From contig LRSK01000180.1 in the NCBI GenBank assembly GCA_001563325.1, positions 1 to 16,533 on the forward strand: DNA of 16,533 nt. Reading direction: 5' to 3'. Below are positions 7,005 to 13,441 of the stretch, in pieces. Both the position numbers and the translations under genes were made by a program. Origin of the DNA: Candidatus Thorarchaeota archaeon SMTZ1-83. Its GTDB lineage: Archaea > Asgardarchaeota > Thorarchaeia > Thorarchaeales > Thorarchaeaceae. The notes beneath the pieces were generated by a model. It made no database searches and was not told the origin of the DNA. It saw only the letters and a program-made list of their open reading frames with translations. Each line of letters opens with the position of its first letter. Position 1 is the first letter of the stretch.

Positions 7005-8270
7005 ATGGAAACGCTAGAAAAGGCCGGACTGGCTGTAAACTACAACAAAGTGAGTAGCACCAAGCCGAAGAGTCTTCCCAAGAAAGTGTATATCTGGGAT
7101 GAAACGCTGCGTGATGGCGAACAGACACCCGGAGTGGCTCTCACGCTCGATGAGAAGATCGAGATTGCAAAGATGCTGGACGAAGTGGGAACCTCTATTG
7201 TGGTTGTTGGGTTTCCTGCAGTGAGTGACCACGAGAGGAAGATTGTCGCTGCAATCGCAAAGGAGGGACTCAACAATGCAACTGTTGGTGCTCCTGCTCG
7301 CGCGATGATTCAGGATATTGATGCATGTATCCAAGCGGAGGTTCAGGAGATTCCCATATTCATTGCTACATCGGACTTCAGGCTCAAGTACCAACTTCGA
7401 ATGACGAGGGAGGAAATGCTTCATAGACTCGCGGAATGCGTGGAGTATGCAAAGGACCATGGACTCATTGTTGACTACATCGCCGAAGACTCGACTCGCA
7501 GTGACATGGACTTCTTGTGTGATGCATATAAGACGGCGATTGATGCAGGTGCAGACAGGGTATGTATAGCCGACACTGTTGGTTTTGTGCGTCCCGAAGT
7601 GATGAAATACATCGTCAGAGAGGTCAGGTCGCGCTTGTGGTCAGACAAGAAATACAAGGTTCCTCTGGTAGTACACTGCCATAACGACTTCGGTCTTGCC
7701 AATGCAAATACTCTGGCCGCTGTCGAGGAGGGAGTGACCTATCCTCACGTCTGTGTGAACGGATATGGTGAGAGAGCGGGCAATGCGGCATTCGAAGAGG
7801 TCGTGATGGCTCTCGAGCAGCTATATGGAGTCGATACCGGAATTGAAACTGAGAGACTATACCAGCTCTCAAGACTTGTCGAGAGAAACTTCGTGGTACC
7901 TCTTCCTCTCCACAAGGCAATCTCTGGAGACAATGCATTTACGCACTCCAGCGGCATCCATTCTCACGGTCAGCTGACGCATTCTATGACTTACGAACCA
8001 ATCAGCCCCTTGATTGTTGGACGGAGAAGGGAGTTCCATCTTGGGAAATTCGTCGGTCGCCATTTTGTGGAGTATCTCCTCAAAATGGGTGGTGTCAAAG
8101 CCACTCCCGAACAAACAAGGGAGATAGCCGACCGTGTGAAGAAAACACACGAGGATACAAAGAAGAGTCAGTCAAAGAACTCATTTGACAGAATGAAGCA
8201 AGAACTCAGAAACATGAGAACAGGGGTGTCAGAGAGGGAGTTCTGGGCCATTGTGTTTGATGTCATTTGA
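7005..8270 (+). CDS. Homocitrate/2-isopropylmalate/citramalate synthase-like enzyme (HMGL family)
   Basis: 421 residues. The TIM-barrel shows 'DETLRDGEQTPG' (Arg36, Asp37), 'VVVGFPAVS', 'DYIAEDSTRSD', 'HCHNDFGLANANTLAAVEEG' (metal ligands His224 and His226), and 'NGYGERAGNAA' (Asn260 region). A following subdomain has 'SGIHSHG' and 'LGKFVGRH'. These enzymes condense acetyl-CoA with a 2-oxoacid. The LeuA C-terminal feedback domain is missing, as in homocitrate synthase, NifV and AksA; the length fits those rather than full LeuA. Substrate is not decided by sequence alone. The open frame runs back to 6780 inside the previous gene, but the first family-like residues follow ATG 7005, and no start lies between 6958 and 7005. 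It is last in the putative operon with the nitroreductase and the two-cysteine protein. No lysine, leucine or coenzyme B pathway genes are adjacent. Confidence 0.9.
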   Translation: METLEKAGLAVNYNKVSSTKPKSLPKKVYIWDETLRDGEQTPGVALTLDEKIEIAKMLDEVGTSIVVVGFPAVSDHERKIVAAIAKEGLNNATVGAPARAMIQDIDACIQAEVQEIPIFIATSDFRLKYQLRMTREEMLHRLAECVEYAKDHGLIVDYIAEDSTRSDMDFLCDAYKTAIDAGADRVCIADTVGFVRPEVMKYIVREVRSRLWSDKKYKVPLVVHCHNDFGLANANTLAAVEEGVTYPHVCVNGYGERAGNAAFEEVVMALEQLYGVDTGIETERLYQLSRLVERNFVVPLPLHKAISGDNAFTHSSGIHSHGQLTHSMTYEPISPLIVGRRREFHLGKFVGRHFVEYLLKMGGVKATPEQTREIADRVKKTHEDTKKSQSKNSFDRMKQELRNMRTGVSEREFWAIVFDVI

Positions 8271-8373
8271 AAGAGATGTCAGTCTGTTTCACCAACTTTA
8301 CACCAAGGCTCATCACATGGAACGCATGAAGGGAATCGATTGACTTTTCCGAGAGTCTTGAGATCCACTCTGC

Positions 8374-9084
8374 ATGCCAGACGTCTTTGGTATGATCATG
8401 AATGATGCTATGAAAGGGGACGAAGCAGTCCACATCATCGAGAGAGATGATGGATATTGCCATAAGTCGCCCGGCAGCCAGTATGTTGCTGACTTTGCGG
8501 ATTGGCAGGAGGGACAAAGACATGCCTCGGTGGAAGTCCATGGAAGGATTCTGGACATCGGGTGTGGTGCAGGGCGCGTCGGCCTCCATTTCCAAGAGCT
8601 GGGTCATGAAGTAGTAGGCATCGATATCTCAGAGGTAGCAGTGGAGATTTCTAGAGAGAGGGGTCTGACGAATGTGTATCTGATGTCGGCGGATAGTCTC
8701 GAGTTTAAAGAAGGAAAGTTCGAAACAGTACTCCTATTTGGCAACAACTTTGGAATACTGGGTGACGAAGACAGAATCGTGAACATGCTGAAAAGAATCC
8801 ACGCGATTACATCTCCGGATGGTGTTGTTCTTGCTGAGAGCCGGGATGTGACTGCTACTGATAAGCCGGAACACCTTGCTTACCATGAGAAGAATCGGAA
8901 ACAAGGAAGACCGATTGGGCTTGTTACGTTGAGGCTGAAATACCAAGATGAAGTCAGCGACTGGTTCAATCTGCGGATGGCTGGTCCCGAAGAGATGTCC
9001 GCGATTGCCAAAAGGGCCGGATGGAAACTTGAGAGGACCTATGGGCCGCGGGAGCTGTTTGTGGGAGTCCTGAAAAAGGCATGA
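8374..9084 (+). CDS. Class I SAM-dependent methyltransferase
   Basis: 236 residues. Motif I is 'ILDIGCGAGRVGL' (59-71), followed by 'VVGIDISEVAVE' with the acidic ribose-binding Asp84, 'MSADSLEF' (motif III region) and 'VLLFGNNFGILG' (motif IV region). A helical lead 'MPDVFG...HIIERDDGY' precedes the Rossmann core and fits a group of archaeal small-molecule methyltransferases. A C-terminal part with 'AGPEEMSAIAKRAGWKLE' closes the fold as usual. The substrate is unknown. The start is ATG 8374: an upstream ATG in frame (8326) meets a stop after five codons. No clear ribosome binding site is visible, so it may be leaderless or poorly translated. It sits alone in the gap between the acyl-synthase and zinc-protein genes. 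Confidence 0.9.
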   Translation: MPDVFGMIMNDAMKGDEAVHIIERDDGYCHKSPGSQYVADFADWQEGQRHASVEVHGRILDIGCGAGRVGLHFQELGHEVVGIDISEVAVEISRERGLTNVYLMSADSLEFKEGKFETVLLFGNNFGILGDEDRIVNMLKRIHAITSPDGVVLAESRDVTATDKPEHLAYHEKNRKQGRPIGLVTLRLKYQDEVSDWFNLRMAGPEEMSAIAKRAGWKLERTYGPRELFVGVLKKA

Positions 9085-9100
9085 TTCTGTACCGCCAATA

Positions 9101-9142
9101 CTTTTAGCATTAAGGACTATCAAAGTCAGCGTTGAGGAGTGA
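9101..9142 (+). promoter_or_regulatory. Promoter and strong ribosome binding site of the zinc-protein gene
   Basis: CTTTTAGC (9101-9108) is TATA-like and would start RNA near 9130; GAGGAGTGA (9134-9142) lies 3 bases before ATG 9146. The leader is short and holds the site. Confidence 0.45.
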
Positions 9143-9145
9143 ACA

Positions 9146-9520
9146 ATGCCGAAGATAGACTTGAGATACTACTGCTACATCTGCGGCCATCCAGTTGATC
9201 TAAGCCCGGTCGTTCCGGCCGCTCCGAACATCATCCAAGTCGAAGTGCATTGCAGCAACTGCGGCGATGGCACTCACTTGATGCTCACTTCCTGTCCTGA
9301 CTGTGCGAAGGGTGTGAAGTATCTCCTATCGGACCTGGACTTTCCCGAAGAAGTGCTTAGGCTCTCAAACGCATATGTTCAACTAGTCGGAGGCATTAAG
9401 GAGAGCCTGAACGAGGTTGCAGAGTTCAATGTCCCGCTACCCAAGAGATGGTCCGTGCGACTTACGTGTGAGTGCGGGAAAGTCTACTCTGCAGAGATAT
9501 CATTGCCCCAGCTTGATTGA
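9146..9520 (+). CDS. Small protein with four cysteine pairs, probably zinc-binding
   Basis: 124 residues. Four knuckle-like pairs: Cys10-x2-Cys13 ('CYIC'), Cys36-x2-Cys39 ('CSNC'), Cys50-x2-Cys53 ('CPDC'), and Cys108-x-Cys110 ('CEC'). This could make two zinc ribbons, with pair 1 plus 2 and pair 3 plus 4. The last pair is unusual in having only one residue between the cysteines. No other domain can be seen, and there is no signal peptide or membrane segment. Such stand-alone multi-ribbon proteins in archaea may be nucleic-acid or protein adaptors, but no role can be given. The strong ribosome site suggests good expression. It converges with the OsmC-like gene, with only 11 bases between stops. 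Confidence 0.82.
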   Translation: MPKIDLRYYCYICGHPVDLSPVVPAAPNIIQVEVHCSNCGDGTHLMLTSCPDCAKGVKYLLSDLDFPEEVLRLSNAYVQLVGGIKESLNEVAEFNVPLPKRWSVRLTCECGKVYSAEISLPQLD

Positions 9521-9531
9521 GATGCAGAACG

Positions 9532-9969
9532 TCAGCCTAGAGTGACTTCATATTCCAGATTCACTGGGCATTTCATAGAGTTTCCCACAAGGCAATATCT
9601 GTGCGCCCTCTCGGCTGCCTTCTCCATTCTCGACTTGTCCTTCTCGGTTGGCACCTGTATCTTGGCAGACATACTGATCTCTGCAAACTCCCACCCGAAT
9701 TCACCTTTCCTCAGGTGTCCATCTCCAGTGACCGAGAAGTCAATGAACTCGGCATGAAACCGCTTAGCGACACCGGAGAGCGATACTCCGTAGCAAGTCA
9801 CGGCCGATGCCACAAACAAATCTTCCGGTGACAGAAGATCTTTGGGAGACTCGGGCCAGAAATCGGCAGGTGTAGCCACGTCCAGGATCTGCTTCCCTTC
9901 AATCTCTATTGTGACAATCTTCTCTCTGACCCAGTTGCTATTCATCTCATACCGATGCTCTTCTATCAT
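9532..9969 (-). CDS. OsmC/Ohr-family protein
   Basis: 145 residues. 'LLSPEDLFVASAVTCYGVSL' carries Cys59, the first Cys of the OsmC/Ohr fold, after the typical strand-turn start. A central segment 'KGEFGWEFAEISMSAKIQVP' forms the beta sheet, and 'RAHRYCLVGNSM' gives Cys126 at the place of the second, resolving cysteine. Cys134 is an extra one eight residues on. Members reduce organic hydroperoxides or have related redox roles; the exact substrate is not known here. The start is ATG 9969: a minus-strand TATA (AATATAAT, 9998-10005) puts the RNA start near 9976, giving an almost leaderless message. A second ATG at 9945 is possible. It is a single-gene unit. Confidence 0.88.
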   Translation of the reverse strand: MIEEHRYEMNSNWVREKIVTIEIEGKQILDVATPADFWPESPKDLLSPEDLFVASAVTCYGVSLSGVAKRFHAEFIDFSVTGDGHLRKGEFGWEFAEISMSAKIQVPTEKDKSRMEKAAERAHRYCLVGNSMKCPVNLEYEVTLG

Positions 9970-9997
9970 CTATTGACCCACATTGTTGGCCTTTTGC

Positions 9998-10005
9998 ATT
10001 ATATT
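9998..10005 (-). promoter_or_regulatory. TATA box for the OsmC-like gene
   Basis: Minus-strand AATATAAT, about 26 bases before the inferred RNA start near 9976. This leaves about 7 bases before ATG 9969. Confidence 0.55.
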
Positions 10006-10112
10006 GAAAGGCGTTTCGTTCTGGCAACATTCGGCAAGAGGCAGGTGCGGAGTGTAGTTGGGAGGGTTTCGCTCAATCCGGAGTCGGAGCTTGTCGGAAC
10101 CACCAGACCGAC

Positions 10113-10160
10113 AATTTATCAGAATGAAGTTTGGCAACCGAACCCAACTCGATGTAGGTG
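10113..10160 (+). promoter_or_regulatory. Promoter and ribosome site of the membrane-protein gene
   Basis: AATTTATC (10113-10120) is TATA-like and would start RNA near 10141. AGGTG at 10156-10160 lies 8 bases before ATG 10169. Together they favour 10169 over the earlier ATG at 10124. Confidence 0.45.
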
Positions 10161-10168
10161 TCACCATC

Positions 10169-10858
10169 ATGATTGGCTCTGGCAACTCTCCGATTCGCGA
10201 TTTGCTGCTAGTTCACATTGTCTTCGCTGTCCTGTGTGTCGTAGTTCTGCTCATTCCAAGTTTGGTGATTGGTGCGAAGATGTTCATCTTGGTAGTCTCT
10301 TACAATGTCATCATACCAGTGGTGGGCTATCTTAGAAACCACATGGAATGGATAGCGATGTGGTTCTTTGCCTTCATGTTGAGCATCTTCATGATTTGGC
10401 CCGACTGGTTTCTGTCCTCACAGTTGGGCGTTCTTGTGTTTCCTAATGACGGATTCTTCATGATAGGACCGGTATCGGGATACATGGCAGGTCTTTGGTC
10501 AATCCCTTTGTTCGTGTTAATCTTTGTGGGAGCTGAGGTGAGCAAACGAAGGTCCTACTCGCTCACGTATCTCATCATAGCAGTACTCACTCTCCTGATC
10601 TTCGGTTTGGCTGAGGCGACCATGTGGATGCTCCCGTCTTGGCATGCACAGAATGTCACAATGATCGGGAATGTGGCCGTCTACATAATTCTGCCAGAGA
10701 TATTCCTTGGAATCTCCACATTCTTCTGCTTCACTCTGGTCCGAACTCGGTCGATTTGGTGGCGGATTCTTGGTGCCTTCACGGTCATGATTCTGTACAT
10801 GGGCAATGTTTCATTCTTCTATTTCCTGATTGAGCAGGTTCTTCCTTCCATCCTATGA
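10169..10858 (+). CDS. Polytopic membrane protein of unknown function
   Basis: 229 residues from ATG 10169. Six to seven hydrophobic segments: 'LLLVHIVFAVLCVVVLLIP', 'MFILVVSYNVIIPVVGYL', 'WIAMWFFAFMLSIFMIW', 'LWSIPLFVLIFVGAEV', 'LTYLIIAVLTLLIFGLAEA', 'VAVYIILPEIFLGISTFF' and a last one near the C-terminus. Conserved-looking polar features in or near membrane are 'GPVSGYMAGLW', 'FGLAEATMWM' and 'WPDWF'. The pattern resembles uncharacterised membrane proteins that carry a 'YMAGLW' motif; I cannot name a transported or bound ligand. An earlier ATG at 10124, or the start of the open frame at 10058, would add only a basic, non-family-like lead. It is followed by the nadE gene after a 72-base gap with its own start signals. 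Confidence 0.75.
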   Translation: MIGSGNSPIRDLLLVHIVFAVLCVVVLLIPSLVIGAKMFILVVSYNVIIPVVGYLRNHMEWIAMWFFAFMLSIFMIWPDWFLSSQLGVLVFPNDGFFMIGPVSGYMAGLWSIPLFVLIFVGAEVSKRRSYSLTYLIIAVLTLLIFGLAEATMWMLPSWHAQNVTMIGNVAVYIILPEIFLGISTFFCFTLVRTRSIWWRILGAFTVMILYMGNVSFFYFLIEQVLPSIL

Positions 10859-10930
10859 TGGATTGAGATTCGCCCCAAACCCTTAACTTGAAAGGATACC
10901 CGAATCGCATCTAGTCGCGAGGTTGGATTC

Positions 10931-11710
10931 ATGGACCTTCCCGAAGGCCTACTAATAGCAAACTACGAATCGGTCAGACAGAAGATTGTGGGTTTCATCA
11001 GCGCTTACATGGACAGAGCCGGAATTGACTATGCAGTTTTGGGACTGAGCGGAGGTATCGACTCGAGCTTGGTACTCACACTTGCATGTGAGGCAGTCGG
11101 TCCCGAGCGAGTCATTGGGCTCATGCTCCCTATTTATTCAGCTGCGGATTTAGACAATATTCGAGATGCCGTAGAGTTGGCAGAGGCGCTAGGGATAGAA
11201 CACCAACTGTTTGAGATAGGGCCGGCTCTGGACTCCTTCAAATCCCTCAATCTGGACAAAGTCTGCCTCGGAAATGTGGCCGCACGACTAAGGATGACCA
11301 CATGCTATGCCAAAGCCAACATGCGAAACGGTATTGTATTGGGAACGGGCAACAAGAGTGAGATACTAACAGGGTACTTCACAAAATACGGTGATGCAGG
11401 AGTGGACCTCTTGCCGATTGCAGAGTTGTACAAGGTGAATGTCTGGGGGCTTGCAGACCATATCGGAGTGCCGAAACACATCATAGAGAAGACTCCTTCC
11501 GCAGGTCTCTGGGCCAATCAGACTGATGAAGGTGAAATGGGGGTTTCATACAGAGAGCTTGACAGCATCCTTTTCTTGCGATTTGATAAGAAACGCACGA
11601 CTGACCAAATCGCTGAACGGGGCCATAGTACGGAAACGATAGACAGAGTGATGAGTCTCGTTTCAAGGTCTCAGCATAAGCGGGATCCAATACCAAGGGC
11701 GCAAATCTAG
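10931..11710 (+). CDS. nadE: NAD synthetase, ammonia-dependent
   Basis: 259 residues, the normal size for archaeal and short bacterial enzymes that lack a glutaminase domain. The ATP pyrophosphatase P-loop is 'LGLSGGIDSSLV' (37-48), then 'MLPIYSAADLDNIRDA', 'KANMRNGIVLGTGNKSEILTG' in two parts (128-148), 'YFTKYGDAGVDLLPIAELYK' and 'PSAGLWANQTDEGEMG'. The enzyme adenylates nicotinic acid adenine dinucleotide with ATP and amidates it with ammonia to give NAD. GAGGT (10919-10923) lies 7 bases before the ATG. Its stop overlaps, within CTAG, the stop of the decayed gene on the other strand. It stands alone, with no other NAD-synthesis gene nearby. Confidence 0.97.
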   Translation: MDLPEGLLIANYESVRQKIVGFISAYMDRAGIDYAVLGLSGGIDSSLVLTLACEAVGPERVIGLMLPIYSAADLDNIRDAVELAEALGIEHQLFEIGPALDSFKSLNLDKVCLGNVAARLRMTTCYAKANMRNGIVLGTGNKSEILTGYFTKYGDAGVDLLPIAELYKVNVWGLADHIGVPKHIIEKTPSAGLWANQTDEGEMGVSYRELDSILFLRFDKKRTTDQIAERGHSTETIDRVMSLVSRSQHKRDPIPRAQI

Positions 11711-12052
11711 TCAGCATCTTGACTCGGAACCAAGCGCAGCAATTGCGGCGTAGCATCTTCAATTTGCTTCATGACGCCTTTGGTTTCAAGATCGAGTTTG
11801 AGAGTCGTGTAGTACCAGCCAACTAGCCCCTAGAAGTTGCCACTCAGTGGATGCATCACTTCCCCACGCAAATCTCAGGAGCTGATCTCTTCAATTCTTC
11901 TTAGTACGGCAAGTATAGCGTCCCTAGTAATGTAGTACTTGGTGCAATCCATGTTCACACCCTCTTTTCCACCCAGACGAAGAGTGAGTATTCTATCAGT
12001 CAATGTCATCACTCTGAGCAGAAACCTCTCTCGCAGCACGCTGGATATCCAT
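11707..12052 (-). pseudogene. Decayed small gene with compensating frameshifts
   Basis: On the minus strand, three pieces of sensible protein lie in two frames. From ATG 11952, after a good site GAGGGTGTGA, the frame reads 'MDCTKYYITRDAILAVLRR' then 'IEEISS' and a TGA. In another frame the next part reads 'FAWGSDASTEWQLLG'. The first frame then resumes as 'VGWYYTTLKLDLETKGVMKQ', 'IEDATPQLLRLVPSQDAD' and TAG. Such pieces fit one small helical protein interrupted by at least two indels that cancel. Upstream, 'MDIQRAAREVSAQSDDID' (from 12052) and 'RILTLRLGGKEG' also lie in different frames, which suggests a third break or a short preceding reading frame. I do not recognise the protein. It follows the longin-like gene on the same strand, so it may have been its partner. 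Misassembly is an alternative. Confidence 0.6.
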
Positions 12053-12095
12053 ACCTAGAAGCCAAGTTGTTTGATCAGGTTGCCGCAGGTGGTGT

Positions 12096-12695
12096 TCATC
12101 GGGCGGGCACAATGATGCCAAGCTGCTCAAGATCTTGAAGGTACTCACTGGCACTCTCCTTGGTGATTATTAGGTTCTCAGTAAGCAGCTCGTTCATAGA
12201 TTCTAGACTGAGACTCTCTGAGCCTGCAAAACGTCGGATGAGAAGAACCAGACGAATCTGCCGTGCGCTGGTTGTGCGCTCCATGCCCTGTTCATGAAGC
12301 CGATACAGTGTCTGTGCGGGACCAAGGTGTTCCCTTAGCTGACGAGATGCCCACTCATGGTCGAAGAAGGAGCGATCTCCATCCCAATTCGTCAGCAAGA
12401 GACCATATTCACTCTCGTAGGCAATCACGAATCCCTTCAGCCTCTTCATGAACAGGTCTTCGACTGGGCCATCAGAAACGGCTATTCCAGCCAGATATTC
12501 CCCGTAGCATATGTGCACCGTATGGTGGTCAATGTCGTACGTTTCGTAGTCTCGTTCTGTGTAGTACGGCTCCTGGGCACGCTTGGCAAAGAAGATAGCC
12601 GTCAAGAGAGCACTGAAGAGGTCTGGGTCAATGGGGGTTAGAGAGAACGTTTCATGGAAGATAGATAGTCCGCTCTGAATCACAGATACAATCAC
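12096..12695 (-). CDS. Longin/roadblock-like domain protein with C-terminal winged helix
   Basis: 199 residues from a GTG start. The N-terminal 120 residues read 'VIVSVIQSGLSIFHETFSL', then 'DPDLFSALLTAIFFAKRAQE', then 'HHTVHICYGEYLAGIAVSD' and 'RLKGFVIAYESEYGLLLTNW', the strand-helix order of longin/roadblock-type domains. In Asgard archaea such domains often belong to small-GTPase or membrane-traffic-like systems, although no GTPase is nearby. The last 60 residues, 'TSARQIRLVLLIRRFAG' to 'SASEYLQDLEQLGIIVPAR', look like a winged-helix domain. The open frame begins with TTG at 12761, but the first family-like residues follow GTG 12695, and no ribosome site is seen for either, so the start is uncertain. 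Function is inferred only from fold-like features. Confidence 0.68.
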   Translation of the reverse strand: MIVSVIQSGLSIFHETFSLTPIDPDLFSALLTAIFFAKRAQEPYYTERDYETYDIDHHTVHICYGEYLAGIAVSDGPVEDLFMKRLKGFVIAYESEYGLLLTNWDGDRSFFDHEWASRQLREHLGPAQTLYRLHEQGMERTTSARQIRLVLLIRRFAGSESLSLESMNELLTENLIITKESASEYLQDLEQLGIIVPAR

Positions 12696-12761
12696 GTCTT
12701 TGACACGTGCAGTATAGTCAGTTATGGTGTCTTGTCTATGAGGCCAAGTACGCTGTCCCAA

Positions 12762-13082
12762 TACCGTACAACCCCGGTTAGTACCCTTACTTGCGAATAC
12801 TCACATGATAGTGTTGCTATGAGGTAATCGTCGAGTCGAGCTTGGAGGGCTATAACTGTGCCGGCCCTGCTGCGATGCGAGAGTCACCACAGCGCGCCTA
12901 TGGACTATGTAGTGAGAGCACACCTCCCTTCCTGCCATTCTGGGACTCCTTGGTTTTATGCCGAGAGACCATTTCCGAACCATGCGATACGGAAAATCGC
13001 AGTTTTGAGCGCCTGTATGCAGGCTTTCTGAACCTGCGCAGTCCCGCCAATAGATATCCTTTCTGTTCATATATACATCTGG
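12762..13082. other. Gene-free region with pairing potential
   Basis: No convincing reading frame lies here; the long plus frame from 12842 is a shadow with many Ser, Arg, Cys and His. Possible RNA pairing: GGGACT (12942-12947) with AGTCCC (13040-13045), enclosing GCGAT/ATCGC (12984-12988 and 12996-13000) and GCCTG/CAGGC (13011-13015 and 13020-13024). This could be a structured RNA or chance. TATA-like sequences for the next gene are at 13049-13058 and 13069-13076. Confidence 0.3.
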
Positions 13083-13424
13083 GTGATTCGCGTGCCAAGA
13101 ATTGGTACAACACGCATTCGAGATGGAATCGACATCAACAGAGACGTCCAAGCTGTCGCTCTACAGGCATACATCAATTCCGGCTTAGGTCTCGTTTCCA
13201 TGGCATTGGTTCTGATTCCCATTACAATGATTCCTGGTTACATTATCATCGCATTAGTTGCAGAGATATATCTGGCGGATTGGATCTACTCCCAACTGTC
13301 TGGAAATTTGGCTCAAGTCACCGTCGATGTTCACGTTGCACAGCATGACCTCGACACTATGAGTGAGATCAGCATAGATCGTTCAGCAGTTGATTCAGTC
13401 GTCCACAGACAATACGCAAGCTAG
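13083..13424 (+). CDS. Small membrane protein of unknown function
   Basis: 113 residues from a GTG. A charged N-terminus ('RIGTTRIRDGIDINRDVQ') leads to a hydrophobic stretch of about 30 residues ('LGLVSMALVLIPITMIPG' and 'YIIIALVAEIYLADWIY') that could be one long or two short membrane helices with a Pro-Gly turn. The C-terminal 50 residues are polar with many Asp, His and Val. No known family is recognised. GTG 13092 is an alternative start. The TATA-like TATATA at 13070-13075 would favour an even later RNA start, whereas AGATATCC at 13051-13058 fits 13083, so the start is not settled. The gene is convergent with the GNAT gene (17 bases between stops) and has the composition of real coding sequence. 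Confidence 0.55.
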   Translation: MIRVPRIGTTRIRDGIDINRDVQAVALQAYINSGLGLVSMALVLIPITMIPGYIIIALVAEIYLADWIYSQLSGNLAQVTVDVHVAQHDLDTMSEISIDRSAVDSVVHRQYAS

Positions 13425-13441
13425 TCTAAATCGGATGAAGG

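Noticed and set aside
12984..13000. Five-base stem and seven-base loop resembling an anticodon arm (UCC on the minus strand)
   Set aside because: No T-arm, D-arm or acceptor stem lies at the right distances on either strand; an intron-containing tRNA also fails for want of a T-arm.
12842..13348. Plus-strand open frame of 168 codons
   Set aside because: Composition heavy in Ser, Arg, His and Cys with no domain, and it overlaps the better membrane-protein frame at 13083.
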